A DNA stretch of 61,739 bases, from the NCBI GenBank assembly GCA_028281525.1, contig JANQJR010000043.1, positions 1 to 61,739 on the forward strand, written 5' to 3'. The position numbers and the translations under genes are program-made. Shown here piece by piece: positions 1 through 9,681 of this stretch (positions are counted from its first letter, which is position 1; each line of letters begins with the position of its first letter). Below the pieces are notes generated by a model, which was given only the letters and a program-made list of their open reading frames with translations, was not told the DNA's origin and ran no database searches. The stretch is from Magnetovibrio sp. Lineage in GTDB: Bacteria > Pseudomonadota > Alphaproteobacteria > Rhodospirillales > Magnetovibrionaceae.

Positions 1-130
1 GCCGGGCGACAACATCGCGATGGACGTTGAGTTGATCGCGCCGATCGCCATGGACGAAGGCCTGCGCTTCGCCATCCGCGAAGGCGGGCGCACCGTCGGT
101 GCCGGCGTCGTCTCAAAGGTCATCGACTAA
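1..130 (+). CDS. tuf: Elongation factor Tu, C-terminal end (partial)
   Basis: The first 130 bases encode the last 42 residues of EF-Tu, ending in the typical [12 protein letters not shown] segment of domain III. The start lies outside the window. EF-Tu carries aminoacyl-tRNA to the ribosome as a GTP complex. Its position directly before rpsJ matches the usual str-to-S10 operon junction of alphaproteobacteria. Confidence 0.95.
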   Translation, partial: PGDNIAMDVELIAPIAMDEGLRFAIREGGRTVGAGVVSKVID

Positions 131-145
131 AGCAACGGAACAAGC

Positions 146-174
146 CCCGCCCCAGAACACCCTTTGTGGGCGGG
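146..174 (+). promoter_or_regulatory. Dyad between tuf and rpsJ (possible attenuator)
   Basis: CCCGCCC (146-152) and GGGCGGG (168-174) form a perfect 7-bp stem with a 15-base loop in the 70-base gap between tuf and rpsJ. No U-run follows, so it is not a classical terminator. It could be a processing site or an attenuator at the entry of the S10 operon. That role is inferred. Confidence 0.4.
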
Positions 175-200
175 ACCTTCCAACTGGATAGGTTCGAAAC

Positions 201-509
201 ATGGAACACCAGAACATCCGCATCCGGCTCAAGGCCTTCGATCACCGCGTACTGGATCAGTCCGCGGGCGAGATCGTGAACACGGCGAAGCGCACCGGCG
301 CTGAGGTCCGTGGCCCGATTCCGCTGCCGACCCGGATCGAAAAGTTCACCGTTCTGCGCGGCCCGCACATCGACAAGAAGTCGCGCGAACAGTTCGAAAT
401 CCGTACGCACAAGCGCGTGCTGGACATTGTTGACCCCACCCCGCAGACCGTGGACGCGCTGATGAAGCTCGACTTGGCCGCCGGCGTGGACGTCGAAATC
501 AAACTCTAA
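201..509 (+). CDS. rpsJ: 30S ribosomal protein S10
   Basis: 102 residues, the normal S10 length. It has the family features near the start ([11 protein letters not shown]) and in the middle (GPIPLPT...[19 protein letters not shown]). S10 lies in the head of the small subunit and, as NusE, takes part in transcription antitermination. It is the first gene of the S10 operon here, 70 bases after tuf. The ATG start gives exactly the family N-terminus (MEHQNIRI). Confidence 0.98.
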   Translation: MEHQNIRIRLKAFDHRVLDQSAGEIVNTAKRTGAEVRGPIPLPTRIEKFTVLRGPHIDKKSREQFEIRTHKRVLDIVDPTPQTVDALMKLDLAAGVDVEIKL

Positions 510-558
510 GCCGGTTCGTTCGAAGGACCGGAGAGGAAATAGGATAGGTAAGGGACCA

Positions 559-1335
559 ATGCGTACCGGATTAATTGCCCAAAAGGTCGGTATGTCCCGC
601 GTCTTTAAAGACGATGGCACACACGTACCCGTGACCGTGCTGAAAGTGGACAACTGCCAAGTCGTGGCGCATAAGACCGAGGACAAGGACGGCTACACTG
701 CCCTCCAGCTCGGTGTCGGCGCCGCCAAAGCCAAACGCCAAACCAAGGCCATGCGCGGCCACTTCGCCAAAGCGAAGGTCGAGCCGAAGCGCAAGCTCGC
801 GGAATTCCGCGTCGATGCCGACGGTTTGGTCAACGTCGGCGCTCAACTCGCCGCCAGCCACTTCGTCGGCGGTCAGTTCGTCGATGTGACCGGCACCTCC
901 ATCGGTAAAGGTTTCGCCGGTGGCATGAAGCGTCACAACTTCGGTGGCCTGCGTGCGTCTCACGGTGTGTCCATTTCTCACCGTTCCCACGGTTCGACCG
1001 GTCAGTGTCAGGACCCGGGCAAGGTGTTCAAGGGCAAGAAGATGGCCGGTCACATGGGCGCTGAGCGCGTGACCACGTTGAACCTGGAGGTCGTCTCCAC
1101 CGATGACGACCGCGGTCTGATCCTGGTCAAGGGCGCTGTCCCGGGCCACAAGGGTGGCTTCGTTTTGGTTCGCGACGCCGTGAAAAAGACGGCTCCGGAT
1201 GGCCTGCCGTTCCCCGCTCAATTGCTGAGCGCCGGTGAAGAGGCACCTGCCGAGGAAGCCCCGGCCGAAGAAACCGCTGTAGAAGCCCCGGCTGAAGAAG
1301 CCGCCGCTGACGCAGCCGAGGCCGAGAAGGAATAA
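559..1335 (+). CDS. rplC: 50S ribosomal protein L3 with an acidic C-terminal tail
   Basis: 258 residues. The L3 core is clear: [16 protein letters not shown] at the start and the central loop [17 protein letters not shown]...[20 protein letters not shown], which reaches toward the peptidyl transferase centre. The core ends near residue 225. The last ~32 residues are almost only Glu, Ala and Pro in an [12 protein letters not shown]-like repeat, longer than the bacterial core needs. Such acidic tails occur in some alphaproteobacterial ribosomal proteins; its function is unknown. Five bases separate it from rplD. Confidence 0.97.
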   Translation: MRTGLIAQKVGMSRVFKDDGTHVPVTVLKVDNCQVVAHKTEDKDGYTALQLGVGAAKAKRQTKAMRGHFAKAKVEPKRKLAEFRVDADGLVNVGAQLAASHFVGGQFVDVTGTSIGKGFAGGMKRHNFGGLRASHGVSISHRSHGSTGQCQDPGKVFKGKKMAGHMGAERVTTLNLEVVSTDDDRGLILVKGAVPGHKGGFVLVRDAVKKTAPDGLPFPAQLLSAGEEAPAEEAPAEETAVEAPAEEAAADAAEAEKE

Positions 1336-1340
1336 GAGCG

Positions 1341-1961
1341 ATGAAACTCGATGTGATTAGCCTCGAAAACAAGAAGGCCGGCTCGGTTGATCTGGACGAC
1401 GCCATCTTCGGCCTCGAAGTGCGCTCCGATCTGCTGGCCCGCGCCGTCAACTGGCAGTTGGCCAAGCGCCGTCAAGGCACCCATGCCGTTAAGGGCCGCA
1501 CCGACGTGTCCGGCGGCGGCAAAAAACCGTTCCGCCAAAAGGGCACCGGCTCCGCCCGTCAGGGTACGTCGCGCGCGCCGCAGCACCGCGGTGGTGGCGT
1601 GGTGTTCGGTCCGACCCCGCGCTCTTACGAGCACAAGTTGCCGAAAAAGGTCCGCAAGCTGGCGCTGAAAACCGCACTGTCCGCGAAGCAGGCCGAAGGC
1701 AAGCTGGTGGTGGTCGATACCGCTGAGCTGAAAGCGCCGAAGACCGCTGATCTGAACAAGAAGCTCACCGCGCTCGGTTGGGGTTCGGCTCTGGTCATTG
1801 ACGGCGCGGAAGTGAACAAGAACTTCGCGCTCGCCGCAGGCAACATCGTCGGCATCGACGTGCTGCCGAGCCAGGGCGCAAACGTTTACGACATCCTGCG
1901 TCACGACACGCTTGTGCTGACCCAGGACGCCGTGACCAAGTTGCAGGAGCGTTTGAAATGA
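1341..1961 (+). CDS. rplD: 50S ribosomal protein L4
   Basis: 206 residues, normal for L4. The conserved extended loop ([19 protein letters not shown]) lines the peptide exit tunnel. In enterobacteria L4 also represses the S10 operon through its leader; no comparable leader can be recognised here. The stop codon overlaps the rplW start as ATGA, indicating translational coupling. Confidence 0.98.
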   Translation: MKLDVISLENKKAGSVDLDDAIFGLEVRSDLLARAVNWQLAKRRQGTHAVKGRTDVSGGGKKPFRQKGTGSARQGTSRAPQHRGGGVVFGPTPRSYEHKLPKKVRKLALKTALSAKQAEGKLVVVDTAELKAPKTADLNKKLTALGWGSALVIDGAEVNKNFALAAGNIVGIDVLPSQGANVYDILRHDTLVLTQDAVTKLQERLK

Positions 1962-2257
1962 GCGTCAGCAAGGAACGTATGTACGAAGTGATCCGCCGTC
2001 CGCTGATCACCGAAAAAGCGACGCTGGTCAGCGAACACAATCAAGTTGCGTTCGAAGTGGCCATGGACGCTTCCAAGCCGGAGATCCGCGCCGCGGTCGA
2101 AGGTCTGTTCAAAGTCAAGGTGACGGGTGTGAACACCCTGATCCAGAAGGGCAAGACCAAGCGTTTCCGTGGCCGCCCGGGCAAGCGCGATGATCTGAAA
2201 AAAGCGATCGTCACCTTGGCCGAAGGCGACTCCATCGATGTGACCACTGGCGTTTGA
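1958..2257 (+). CDS. rplW: 50S ribosomal protein L23
   Basis: 99 residues with the L23 signature [10 protein letters not shown] near the start and the loop [13 protein letters not shown]23 sits at the tunnel exit and docks trigger factor and SRP. It begins inside the last codons of rplD (ATGA overlap) and ends 12 bases before rplB. Confidence 0.98.
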   Translation: MSVSKERMYEVIRRPLITEKATLVSEHNQVAFEVAMDASKPEIRAAVEGLFKVKVTGVNTLIQKGKTKRFRGRPGKRDDLKKAIVTLAEGDSIDVTTGV

Positions 2258-2269
2258 GGAATTTAAGTC

Positions 2270-3097
2270 ATGGCACTGAAACAATACAAACCGTCGACGC
2301 CGTCGCAGCGTAATCTGGTTACGGTTGACCGTTCCGGCCTTCACAAAGGGGCTCCGGAAAAGAGCCTGACCGAAGGTCTGCGCAAGAACGGTGGGCGCAA
2401 CAACACCGGGCGCATCACCGCGCGCCGTATCGGTGGCGGCCACAAGCGCCGCTATCGCATCATCGATTTCAAGCGCAACAAGTTCGACGTCGTCGGCACC
2501 GTTGAGCGTTTGGAATACGATCCGAACCGCACCGCCTTCATCGCCCTGGTGGCGTATGAAGATGGCGAAAAGGCGTACATCATTGCGCCGCAGCGTCTGG
2601 CCGTGGGCGACAAGGTCGTCGCCGGCGAACATGCCGACATCAAGCCGGGCAACGCATTGCCGTTGGCCAACATCCCGGTCGGCACCATCATCCACAATGT
2701 GGAAATGAAGCCGGGCAAGGGCGCACAGATCGCGCGCAGCGCAGGCGCTTACGTGCAATTGGTCGGTAAGGACCAAGGCTACGCCCAGTTGCGTTTGATG
2801 TCCGGTGAACTGCGCTTGGTGCGTGGTGCGTGCATGGCGACCATCGGCGCCGTGTCCAACCCCGACCAGCAAAACATCAAGATTGGCAAGGCTGGCCGTA
2901 AGCGCTGGCTTGGCAAACGCCCGAGCGTGCGCGGCGTCGCCATGAACCCGGTCGATCACCCGCATGGCGGTGGCGAAGGCCGCACCTCCGGCGGCCGTCA
3001 CCCGGTTACCCCGTGGGGCAAGCCGACCAAGGGCAAGCGCACTCGTAAGAACAAAAAGACTGACGGCATGATCATGCGCCGTCGTCATGGCAAGTAA
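2270..3097 (+). CDS. rplB: 50S ribosomal protein L2
   Basis: 275 residues, the usual length. It begins [15 protein letters not shown], and the conserved C-terminal [10 protein letters not shown] contains the His needed at the peptidyl transferase centre. L2 joins the subunits and helps assemble 23S rRNA. It lies in the S10 operon between rplW and rpsS. Confidence 0.98.
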   Translation: MALKQYKPSTPSQRNLVTVDRSGLHKGAPEKSLTEGLRKNGGRNNTGRITARRIGGGHKRRYRIIDFKRNKFDVVGTVERLEYDPNRTAFIALVAYEDGEKAYIIAPQRLAVGDKVVAGEHADIKPGNALPLANIPVGTIIHNVEMKPGKGAQIARSAGAYVQLVGKDQGYAQLRLMSGELRLVRGACMATIGAVSNPDQQNIKIGKAGRKRWLGKRPSVRGVAMNPVDHPHGGGEGRTSGGRHPVTPWGKPTKGKRTRKNKKTDGMIMRRRHGK

Positions 3098-3111
3098 GTA
3101 GGAGAGACACC

Positions 3112-3390
3112 GTGCCGCGTTCCGTTTGGAAAGGTCCGTTCGTCGACGGTTATCTGCTCAAGAAGGCAGAGGCCGCCCGTGACGCCGGCCGCAACCAAGT
3201 CATCAAGACCTGGTCGCGTCGTTCCACCATTTTGCCGCAGTTTGTGGGTCTCACCTTTGGTGTCTACAACGGCAAGAAATTCGTCCCCGTGCTGGTGACC
3301 GAAGAAATGATCGGCCACAAGTTCGGTGAGTTCTCGCCGACCCGCACCTATCTGGGTCACGCTGCGGACAAGAAAGGCAAGAGGGCCTGA
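3112..3390 (+). CDS. rpsS: 30S ribosomal protein S19
   Basis: 92 residues with the S19 patterns [17 protein letters not shown] and [19 protein letters not shown]19 binds the 16S 3' domain in the small-subunit head with S13. The start is a GTG at 3112 after a clear AGGAGAG ribosome-binding site. The ATGGGT start of rplV follows two bases after the stop. Confidence 0.98.
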   Translation: MPRSVWKGPFVDGYLLKKAEAARDAGRNQVIKTWSRRSTILPQFVGLTFGVYNGKKFVPVLVTEEMIGHKFGEFSPTRTYLGHAADKKGKRA

Positions 3391-3392
3391 TC

Positions 3393-3773
3393 ATGGGTAA
3401 GAAAAGCTTTGAGCGCCCGCTGGCCGACAACGAAGCGATGGCTTTTGCGAAGATGATTCGCATCAGCCCGCAGAAGCTCAACTTGGTGTGCGGTTCGATC
3501 CGCGGCAAGAGCGCCGAGCAGGCTCTGGGCCAGCTGACGTTCTCCAAGCGTCGCATCGCGAACGACGTCAAGAAGCTCTTGGAAAGCGCCATCGCCAACG
3601 CCGAGAACAACCATCAGCTCGACGTCGACCGTTTGTACGTGGCGGAAGCCACCGTCGGGCGCGCGATGGTCATGAAACGCTGGAAGGCGCGCGCTCGTGG
3701 CCGCGTTGGCCGTATTCAAAAACCGTTCAGCAATCTGCGTTTGATTGTTCGTGAGCGCGAGGAGACCGCATAA
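3393..3773 (+). CDS. rplV: 50S ribosomal protein L22
   Basis: 126 residues, with the L22 helical region ([17 protein letters not shown]) and the long hairpin ending [14 protein letters not shown] that reaches into the exit tunnel, where macrolide-resistance changes occur. Its stop codon is directly followed by the rpsC start codon with no spacer. Confidence 0.97.
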   Translation: MGKKSFERPLADNEAMAFAKMIRISPQKLNLVCGSIRGKSAEQALGQLTFSKRRIANDVKKLLESAIANAENNHQLDVDRLYVAEATVGRAMVMKRWKARARGRVGRIQKPFSNLRLIVREREETA

Positions 3774-4451
3774 ATGGGACATAAGATCAACCCGATCGGC
3801 TTCCGCCTGGGCGTCAACAAGACCTGGGATTCCCGTTGGTACGCCGACGACAACTACGCCGATCTGCTGCACGAAGACATCAAGATTCGCGATTACCTGG
3901 CCGACAAGCTCAAGCAGGCCAGCGTTTCGAAGATCGTGATCGAACGTCCGGCGAAGAAGGCCCGCGTGACGATCTACTCCGCCCGTCCGGGTGTGGTGAT
4001 TGGCAAGAAGGGCGCCGACATCGAAAAGCTGCGCGGCGACGTTGCCAAGATCACCGGCAACGACGTCAGCCTCAACATCGTCGAAGTCCGCAAGCCGGAA
4101 ATCGACGCCCAGTTGGTGGCCGACAACATCGCCCAGCAGTTGGAGCGCCGTGTTTCCACCCGCCGTGCTTTGAAGCGTGCCGTGCAGTCGGCCATGCGTC
4201 TGGGCGCGGAAGGCATCCGCATCAACTGCGCCGGCCGTCTGGGTGGCGCGGAAATCGCGCGCACCGTTTGGTACCGCGAAGGCCGCGTGCCGTTGCACAC
4301 GCTGCGCGCCGATGTGGACTACGCGACTTCGTCCGCGCACACCACGTATGGCGTGTGCGGCATCAAGGTCTGGATCTACAAGGGTGAAATCCTCGCCCAC
4401 GATCCGATGGCCACCGAGAAGAAGGCTTTGGCGCAGCAACCGCAGCGCTAA
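3774..4451 (+). CDS. rpsC: 30S ribosomal protein S3
   Basis: 225 residues. It begins [16 protein letters not shown] domain with [15 protein letters not shown] is followed by the S3 C-terminal domain ([20 protein letters not shown]). S3 lines the mRNA entry channel and has helicase-like activity. It starts immediately after the rplV stop. Confidence 0.98.
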   Translation: MGHKINPIGFRLGVNKTWDSRWYADDNYADLLHEDIKIRDYLADKLKQASVSKIVIERPAKKARVTIYSARPGVVIGKKGADIEKLRGDVAKITGNDVSLNIVEVRKPEIDAQLVADNIAQQLERRVSTRRALKRAVQSAMRLGAEGIRINCAGRLGGAEIARTVWYREGRVPLHTLRADVDYATSSAHTTYGVCGIKVWIYKGEILAHDPMATEKKALAQQPQR

Positions 4452-4490
4452 GTCAGAGTTTAACGAGAAGAAGGCAAGGGAACCCAGCCA

Positions 4491-4907
4491 ATGCTGAGCC
4501 CCAAACGTACTAAGTTCCGTAAAGCCCACAAGGGCCGCATCCATGGCAAAGCCAAGGGTGGATTTACGCTGAATTTCGGCAGCTACGGCCTCAAGGCCAC
4601 GTCGCCGGAACGCGTGACCGCGCGCCAAATCGAAGCCGCGCGCCGCGCCATGACCCGTCACATGAAGCGTGCGGGCCGTGTGTGGATCCGCATCTTCCCG
4701 GATGTGCCCGTGTCCCAGAAGCCTGCCGAAGTTCGCCAGGGTAAGGGTAAGGGTACCCCGGAATACTGGGCGTGCCGCGTCAAACCCGGCCGCATCATGT
4801 TCGAAGTCGATGGTGTTCCTCGCGACGTTGCAGAGCGCGCGTTCGAATTGGCGGCCGCAAAGCTGCCGGTGAGCACCAAGTTCGTGTCCCGCTTCGGTGA
4901 GGAGTAA
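4491..4907 (+). CDS. rplP: 50S ribosomal protein L16
   Basis: 138 residues, starting [16 protein letters not shown] and with the conserved [21 protein letters not shown]16 contacts the A-site tRNA elbow and is needed for late 50S assembly. It is separated from rpsC by 39 bases and from rpmC by three. Confidence 0.98.
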   Translation: MLSPKRTKFRKAHKGRIHGKAKGGFTLNFGSYGLKATSPERVTARQIEAARRAMTRHMKRAGRVWIRIFPDVPVSQKPAEVRQGKGKGTPEYWACRVKPGRIMFEVDGVPRDVAERAFELAAAKLPVSTKFVSRFGEE

Positions 4908-4910
4908 GTT

Positions 4911-5114
4911 ATGAAAGCGACTGATATCCGCGCCAAAAGCGACGATGAGCTGAAAGACCAGTTGGTCGATCTCCGCAAGGAATCGTTCAACCTGCGTTTC
5001 CAGGCCGCCAGTGGCCAGCTCGAAAACACCGCGCGCAAAACGCAAGTCCGCAAGGACATCGCGCGCATCAAGACGATCCTGGGTGAGCGCGCCAGCGCCG
5101 CCGCAGCGTCGTAA
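4911..5114 (+). CDS. rpmC: 50S ribosomal protein L29
   Basis: 67 residues, two-helix L29 with the pattern [23 protein letters not shown]29 sits near the exit tunnel beside L23. The gene overlaps nothing and is followed 11 bases later by rpsQ. Confidence 0.97.
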   Translation: MKATDIRAKSDDELKDQLVDLRKESFNLRFQAASGQLENTARKTQVRKDIARIKTILGERASAAAAS

Positions 5115-5125
5115 GGAGTATAAGA

Positions 5126-5362
5126 ATGCCGAAACGTGTTCTTCAGGGTGTCGTGGTCAGCGACAAGCAGGACAAAACCGTTACCGTCCTGGTCGAGCGC
5201 CGCGTCATGCACCCGATCTACAAAAAGTACGTGCGCAAATCGAAGAAATATGCCGCGCACGACGAAAACAACGTTGTGAAAGAAGGCGAAATCGTTCGCA
5301 TCCGCGAATGCCGTCCGCTTTCGAAGCGTAAAACTTGGGAAGTTGTCACTGAGTCTGCTTAG
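5126..5362 (+). CDS. rpsQ: 30S ribosomal protein S17
   Basis: 78 residues, an OB-fold primary 16S rRNA-binding protein. Typical parts are [18 protein letters not shown] and the end [14 protein letters not shown]. The GGAGTATAAGA ribosome-binding region precedes the ATG. Confidence 0.97.
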   Translation: MPKRVLQGVVVSDKQDKTVTVLVERRVMHPIYKKYVRKSKKYAAHDENNVVKEGEIVRIRECRPLSKRKTWEVVTESA

Positions 5363-5411
5363 AGCTCTGTCCCTTAAGCAGAGACCGTGACACGGAATAA
5401 AGGACAAACCC

Positions 5412-5780
5412 ATGATTCAGGCAGAATCCAATCTGGAGGTTGCTGACAATTCGGGCGCACGCCGGGTGCAATGCATCAAGGTGCTTGGCGGTTCGAAGCG
5501 TAAGTATGCTTCCGTCGGCGACGTGATCGTCGTTTCCGTGAAGGAAGCGATTCCGCGTGGCCGTGTCAAAAAGGGTGATGTGCACCGCGCTGTCGTGGTG
5601 CGCACGGCCAAGGACATCCATCGTCCGGACGGCCAGACCATCCGTTTTGATTCCAACGCAGCCGTGCTTTTGAACAACGCAGGCGAGCCCATCGGCACCC
5701 GTATCTTCGGCCCGGTGACCCGCGAACTGCGCTCCAAAAAGTACATGAAGATCATCTCCCTGGCGCCCGAGGTGTTGTGA
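5412..5780 (+). CDS. rplN: 50S ribosomal protein L14
   Basis: 122 residues, exactly the family length, with [20 protein letters not shown] and the C-terminal [10 protein letters not shown]14 forms part of an inter-subunit bridge. This is conventionally the first gene of the spc operon. The 49-base gap before it shows no clear promoter. Its stop overlaps the start of rplX (TGATG). Confidence 0.98.
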   Translation: MIQAESNLEVADNSGARRVQCIKVLGGSKRKYASVGDVIVVSVKEAIPRGRVKKGDVHRAVVVRTAKDIHRPDGQTIRFDSNAAVLLNNAGEPIGTRIFGPVTRELRSKKYMKIISLAPEVL

Positions 5781-6091
5781 TGGCGAGCAAGATCAAAAAA
5801 GGCGACAAGGTCGTCGTGCTCACGGGCCGCTCCAAGGGCAAGACCGGCGAAGTGCTGAAGGTCATGCCGGGAGACAACCGTGCAATCGTGCAGGGCGTGA
5901 ACGTGGTCAAGCGCCACACCCGCCCTTCTCAGATGTCCGAAGGCGGCATCGTTGAAAAGGAAGCTCCGATCGACCTTTCCAACATCGCCCATTTGGACCC
6001 CAAAGACGACAAGCCGACCCGCGTCGGCTTCAAGGACGTCGACGGTCGCAAGGTGCGCTATGCCAAGCGCTCCGGCGAGGTCTTGGACTAA
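5780..6091 (+). CDS. rplX: 50S ribosomal protein L24
   Basis: 103 residues with the KOW motif [21 protein letters not shown]24 starts 50S assembly and lies near the tunnel exit. I chose the ATG at 5780, which overlaps the rplN stop, over an in-frame GTG three bases upstream, because ATG is the better codon and gives the usual N-terminus. Confidence 0.96.
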   Translation: MASKIKKGDKVVVLTGRSKGKTGEVLKVMPGDNRAIVQGVNVVKRHTRPSQMSEGGIVEKEAPIDLSNIAHLDPKDDKPTRVGFKDVDGRKVRYAKRSGEVLD

Positions 6092-6106
6092 GGAAGGGCT
6101 GAGACA

Positions 6107-6664
6107 ATGGCACGTTTGAAAGAAATCTATAACGATCAGGTCGTTCCGGCTCTGAAAGAGGAGTTCAACTACGCGAACCCCATGCAGATCCCGAAACTGG
6201 AAAAGATCGTTCTCAACATGGGCGTCGGCGAAGCTTCGCAAGACAAGAAGAAGATCGACGGCCCCCTTGCGGACCTGACCGCGATCACCGGCCAAAAGCC
6301 CGTGACCACCAAAGCCAAGAAGTCCATCGCGGGCTTCAAACTGCGCGACGGTATGGTCATCGGCACCAAGGTGACGCTGCGCAAGGACCGCATGTATGAA
6401 TTTTACGACCGCTTGGTCAACATAGCGCTGCCGCGCGTGCGTGACTTCCGCGGCGTCAACGGCAACGGCTTTGACGGCAACGGCAACTTCGCCATGGGCC
6501 TGAAGGAGCAGATCGTGTTCCCCGAAATCGACTACGACAAGGTCGATAGCGTTCGCGGCATGGACATCGTCATCTGCACCACGGCGCGCACGGACGAAGA
6601 GGCGAAAGCACTGCTTCGCCACATGAACATGCCGTTCGCCGGCGAGACTGGAGGTAAGCAGTAA
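6107..6664 (+). CDS. rplE: 50S ribosomal protein L5
   Basis: 185 residues, with L5 patterns [19 protein letters not shown] and [17 protein letters not shown]5 binds 5S rRNA in the central protuberance and contacts the P-site tRNA. Its stop overlaps the rpsN start as TAATG. Confidence 0.98.
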   Translation: MARLKEIYNDQVVPALKEEFNYANPMQIPKLEKIVLNMGVGEASQDKKKIDGPLADLTAITGQKPVTTKAKKSIAGFKLRDGMVIGTKVTLRKDRMYEFYDRLVNIALPRVRDFRGVNGNGFDGNGNFAMGLKEQIVFPEIDYDKVDSVRGMDIVICTTARTDEEAKALLRHMNMPFAGETGGKQ

Positions 6665-6969
6665 TGGCTAAGAAAAGTGCAGTCGAGCGCAACAAGAAGC
6701 GCGAACGCCTGGTCAAGAAGTACGCCAATAAGCGTGCGAAGCTGAAAGCCATGACCAAGGACGAAAGCCTGTCCCTGGAAGAGCGTTTCGTGGCGCAGTT
6801 GAAGCTGGCCCAGTTGCCGCGCAACTCCGCTGAAAACCGTCTCCGCTTGCGTTGCGGCCTGACCGGCCGCCCGCGCGGTAACTATCGTAAATTCAAGCTC
6901 TCGCGCATCGCATTGCGTGATCTGGCGTCCACCGGGCAGATCCCCGGCGTCGTCAAGTCGAGCTGGTAA
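6664..6969 (+). CDS. rpsN: 30S ribosomal protein S14 (zinc-free type)
   Basis: 101 residues, the long form without CxxC zinc pairs. The C-terminal signature [16 protein letters not shown] is intact. S14 assembles into the small-subunit head. It is coupled to rplE by a one-base overlap. Confidence 0.98.
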   Translation: MAKKSAVERNKKRERLVKKYANKRAKLKAMTKDESLSLEERFVAQLKLAQLPRNSAENRLRLRCGLTGRPRGNYRKFKLSRIALRDLASTGQIPGVVKSSW

Positions 6970-6986
6970 GAGGGAGAGACAGACAG

Positions 6987-7385
6987 ATGTCCATGTCAGA
7001 TCCTTTGGGTGATATGCTGACCCGTATCCGCAACGGCCAGATGGCGAAGAAGTCCTCTATCGTTGCGCCCGCATCCAAGCTGCGCGCCAATGTGCTTGAC
7101 GTTCTCAAGCGCGAAGGCTTCATCCGCAGCTTCGAAGAAAGCGAAGCCCGCCCGGGCATCCGCGAGTTGACGATCGAACTGAAGTACCACGAAGGCGAAC
7201 CCGCCATTCAGGAGATTTCTCGCGTGTCCAAGCCCGGCCGCCGTGTGTATTCGAAGATCAAGGACTTAGATAAGGTCTACAACGGTCTTGGTATTTCCAT
7301 CATCTCCACCCCCCGCGGCGTCATGTCCGACGCCGAGGCCCGTGAGGCCAATGTGGGCGGTGAAGTGCTCTGCCAAGTGTTCTAA
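6987..7385 (+). CDS. rpsH: 30S ribosomal protein S8
   Basis: 132 residues, with the start [14 protein letters not shown] and the C-terminal [13 protein letters not shown] pattern. S8 binds helix 21 of 16S rRNA. In enterobacteria it is the translational repressor of the spc operon at rplE; no matching site was identified here. Confidence 0.98.
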   Translation: MSMSDPLGDMLTRIRNGQMAKKSSIVAPASKLRANVLDVLKREGFIRSFEESEARPGIRELTIELKYHEGEPAIQEISRVSKPGRRVYSKIKDLDKVYNGLGISIISTPRGVMSDAEAREANVGGEVLCQVF

Positions 7386-7400
7386 GGGGAGATACAGAAA

Positions 7401-7934
7401 ATGTCTCGTATCGGTAAAAACCCCGTAGCCATTCCCGACGGTGTCACCGTTGAAGTGGTTGGGCAGACCGTCAACGCCAAGGGCAAGTTGGGTGAACTGT
7501 CCGCGACCCTGACCGACGACGTCGTTGTTTCCATCAACGACAACGAAGTGAAGGTCGATCCCCGCGAAGGCGCGCCGCGCGCGCGTCAGATGTGGGGCAT
7601 GTCGCGCAGCGTCATCCGCAATCTGGTGGAAGGCGTCTCCCAGGGCTTCTCCAAGAAGCTTCTGATCAGCGGCGTCGGTTACCGCGCCCAGGTGAAGGGT
7701 AAGGACTTGGTGATGCAGCTCGGCTTCAGCCACGAAGTCGTCTACCCGATCCCGGAAGGTATCGACATCAAATGCCCCGATCAGACGACGATCGAAATTT
7801 CCGGCGCCGACAAGCAGAAGGTCGGCCAGATCGCGTCCGAAATTCGCGGATATCGTCCGCCCGAGCCCTACAAGGGCAAGGGTGTCAAATACGAGGACGA
7901 GTACATCCTGCGTAAAGAAGGCAAGAAGAAGTAA
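7401..7934 (+). CDS. rplF: 50S ribosomal protein L6
   Basis: 177 residues with the internal duplication typical of L6: [12 protein letters not shown] at the start and the C-terminal [17 protein letters not shown]6 lies near the factor-binding site. It is followed 11 bases later by rplR. Confidence 0.98.
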   Translation: MSRIGKNPVAIPDGVTVEVVGQTVNAKGKLGELSATLTDDVVVSINDNEVKVDPREGAPRARQMWGMSRSVIRNLVEGVSQGFSKKLLISGVGYRAQVKGKDLVMQLGFSHEVVYPIPEGIDIKCPDQTTIEISGADKQKVGQIASEIRGYRPPEPYKGKGVKYEDEYILRKEGKKK

Positions 7935-7945
7935 GGTAAGGACCC

Positions 7946-8308
7946 ATGGCTAACGCGAAAAAACTGTTCGAGCGCCGCAAAAACCGTGCCCGCGCTCAAC
8001 TCGCCAAGAAAGCCGCCGGGCGTCCGCGCCTTTCGGTTTTCCGTTCCGGAAAGTACATCTACGCCCAGGTCATCGATGACTTGAAAGGCCACACCGTTGC
8101 GGCTGCTTCCAGCCTTGAGAAGGACCTGAAGTCCAAGCTCAAGTCCGGTTCCGACAGCGCCGCCGCCGCCGAAGTCGGCAAGCTCATCGCCGAGCGCGCC
8201 ACCAAGGCCGGCGTCAAGGACGTGGTCTTCGATCGTGGCGGCTATCGTTATCATGGCCGGGTGAAAGCCCTGGCCGACGCGGCCCGCGAAGCCGGTCTGG
8301 CGTTCTAA
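7946..8308 (+). CDS. rplR: 50S ribosomal protein L18
   Basis: 120 residues with [20 protein letters not shown] and the end [21 protein letters not shown]18 binds 5S rRNA and helps bring it into the 50S particle. A GGAGAG ribosome-binding site for rpsE overlaps the end of this gene. Confidence 0.98.
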   Translation: MANAKKLFERRKNRARAQLAKKAAGRPRLSVFRSGKYIYAQVIDDLKGHTVAAASSLEKDLKSKLKSGSDSAAAAEVGKLIAERATKAGVKDVVFDRGGYRYHGRVKALADAAREAGLAF

Positions 8309-8318
8309 GGAGAGTGTG

Positions 8319-8909
8319 ATGAATCAACCTGCTCAACAACGTGGTGACCGTCAGTCCCGTGGCGATCGTAAGCAACGCGGGGATCGCCGCGAGCGCGAAG
8401 ATGATGGCCTGATCGATCGTCTGGTCGGCATCAACCGCGTCTCCAAGGTGGTCAAGGGTGGCCGCAACTTCTCGTTCGCCGCCCTGGTCGTGGTCGGCGA
8501 CGGCAAGGGGCGTGTCGGTTTCGGTACCGGCAAAGCCCGCGAAGTTCCGGAAGCCATCCGCAAGGCGACCGACACCGCCAAGAAGAACATGGTCCGCATT
8601 CCGCTGCGCGAAGGGCGCACGCTGCACCACGACGTGGAAGGCCGCTTCGGCGCCGGCCGCGTGATCCTGCGCAGCGCGCCGGCTGGTACCGGCGTCATTG
8701 CGGGCGGTCCGATGCGCGCTATCTTTGAAACCATGGGTGTGCAAGACGTGGTCTGTAAGTCCACTGGTACGCAGAACCCGCACAACATGATCAAGGCCAC
8801 GTTCGCCGCCTTGAACCGTTGCGCGTCTCCGCGTTCCGTTGCCGCCCGCCGTGGCCTCAAGGTCAGCGACATCGTGTCGCGCCGTGGCGACGCGGAAGGT
8901 AAGGAGTAA
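8319..8909 (+). CDS. rpsE: 30S ribosomal protein S5
   Basis: 196 residues. The core has [30 protein letters not shown] and [15 protein letters not shown], which are the double-stranded RNA-binding and S5 C-terminal domains. The first ~25 residues are a charged extension rich in Arg, Gly and Asp (repeated RGDR). I prefer the ATG at 8319 to the in-frame GTG three bases upstream because of its spacing from AAGGAGAG. Confidence 0.97.
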   Translation: MNQPAQQRGDRQSRGDRKQRGDRREREDDGLIDRLVGINRVSKVVKGGRNFSFAALVVVGDGKGRVGFGTGKAREVPEAIRKATDTAKKNMVRIPLREGRTLHHDVEGRFGAGRVILRSAPAGTGVIAGGPMRAIFETMGVQDVVCKSTGTQNPHNMIKATFAALNRCASPRSVAARRGLKVSDIVSRRGDAEGKE

Positions 8910-8914
8910 GCCCC

Positions 8915-9109
8915 ATGGCTGCGAAAAAGCAAACCGTCAAGGTGACCCAGACCGGCAGCCCCATCGGCCGTCCGAAGGATCAGCTTGCGACGCTGAAGGG
9001 TTTGGGCCTGAACAAGATGAACCGTACCCGCGAACTGGAAGACACGCCTGCCGTGCGCGGCATGATCAACAAAGTGTCGCACCTGGTCCGGGTCGAGGGA
9101 GCCGGCTAA
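8915..9109 (+). CDS. rpmD: 50S ribosomal protein L30
   Basis: 64 residues, with the L30 core [16 protein letters not shown] and [19 protein letters not shown]. It lies between rpsE and rplO as in most bacteria. The 44-base gap to rplO has no obvious signal beyond the GAAGGAAAA ribosome-binding region. Confidence 0.97.
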   Translation: MAAKKQTVKVTQTGSPIGRPKDQLATLKGLGLNKMNRTRELEDTPAVRGMINKVSHLVRVEGAG

Positions 9110-9153
9110 CGCCGTTGCCCCTCACCGAAGGGTGTGACTGAAGGAAAAAGACA

Positions 9154-9654
9154 ATGAACCTCAATCAGATCAGCGACAAAGCGGGCGCGACCAAGAACCG
9201 CAAGCGTGTCGGCCGCGGTATCGGCTCCGGCACCGGTAAGACCGCTTCGCGCGGCGTGAAGGGTCAGAAGTCCCGCTCGGGCGTTTCGCTCGTCGGCTTC
9301 GAAGGTGGTCAGATGCCCCTGTTTCGGCGTTTGCCGAAGCGTGGCTTCAACAACATCTTCGCCAAGTCTTACGCCGCCTTCAACATCGGTGACCTGCAAA
9401 AGGCCATTGATAACAAGAAGTTCGATGCAAAGGCTAAGGTCAGCGAAGCGTCATTGCGCGAAGCCGGCCTGCTCAAGGGCCGCTATGACGGCATCCGCAT
9501 TCTGGCCCGCGGCGAATTGAAGGCGAAACTGACCATCGAAGCCGCCGGTGCCTCCAAGGCCGCCGTCCAAGCAGTGGAAAAGGCGGGTGGTAAGATCACC
9601 ATCGTTGAAGCGAAACCGGCCCCCAAGGCCGACGCTAAGTCCGAAGACGCGTAA
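9154..9654 (+). CDS. rplO: 50S ribosomal protein L15
   Basis: 166 residues. The Gly-rich N-terminal arm ([17 protein letters not shown]) threads through the 50S subunit; the C-terminal domain ends with a Lys/Ala/Asp-rich tail. It directly precedes secY, the usual spc order. Confidence 0.98.
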   Translation: MNLNQISDKAGATKNRKRVGRGIGSGTGKTASRGVKGQKSRSGVSLVGFEGGQMPLFRRLPKRGFNNIFAKSYAAFNIGDLQKAIDNKKFDAKAKVSEASLREAGLLKGRYDGIRILARGELKAKLTIEAAGASKAAVQAVEKAGGKITIVEAKPAPKADAKSEDA

Positions 9655-9681
9655 CAAGCCTTAGGCCGGGGACGATAGGGA

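Noticed and set aside
3357-5045. A 562-codon antisense frame across rplV, rpsC and rplP
   Set aside because: It overlaps several firmly identified ribosomal genes and its composition is that of the opposite strand of high-GC coding DNA.
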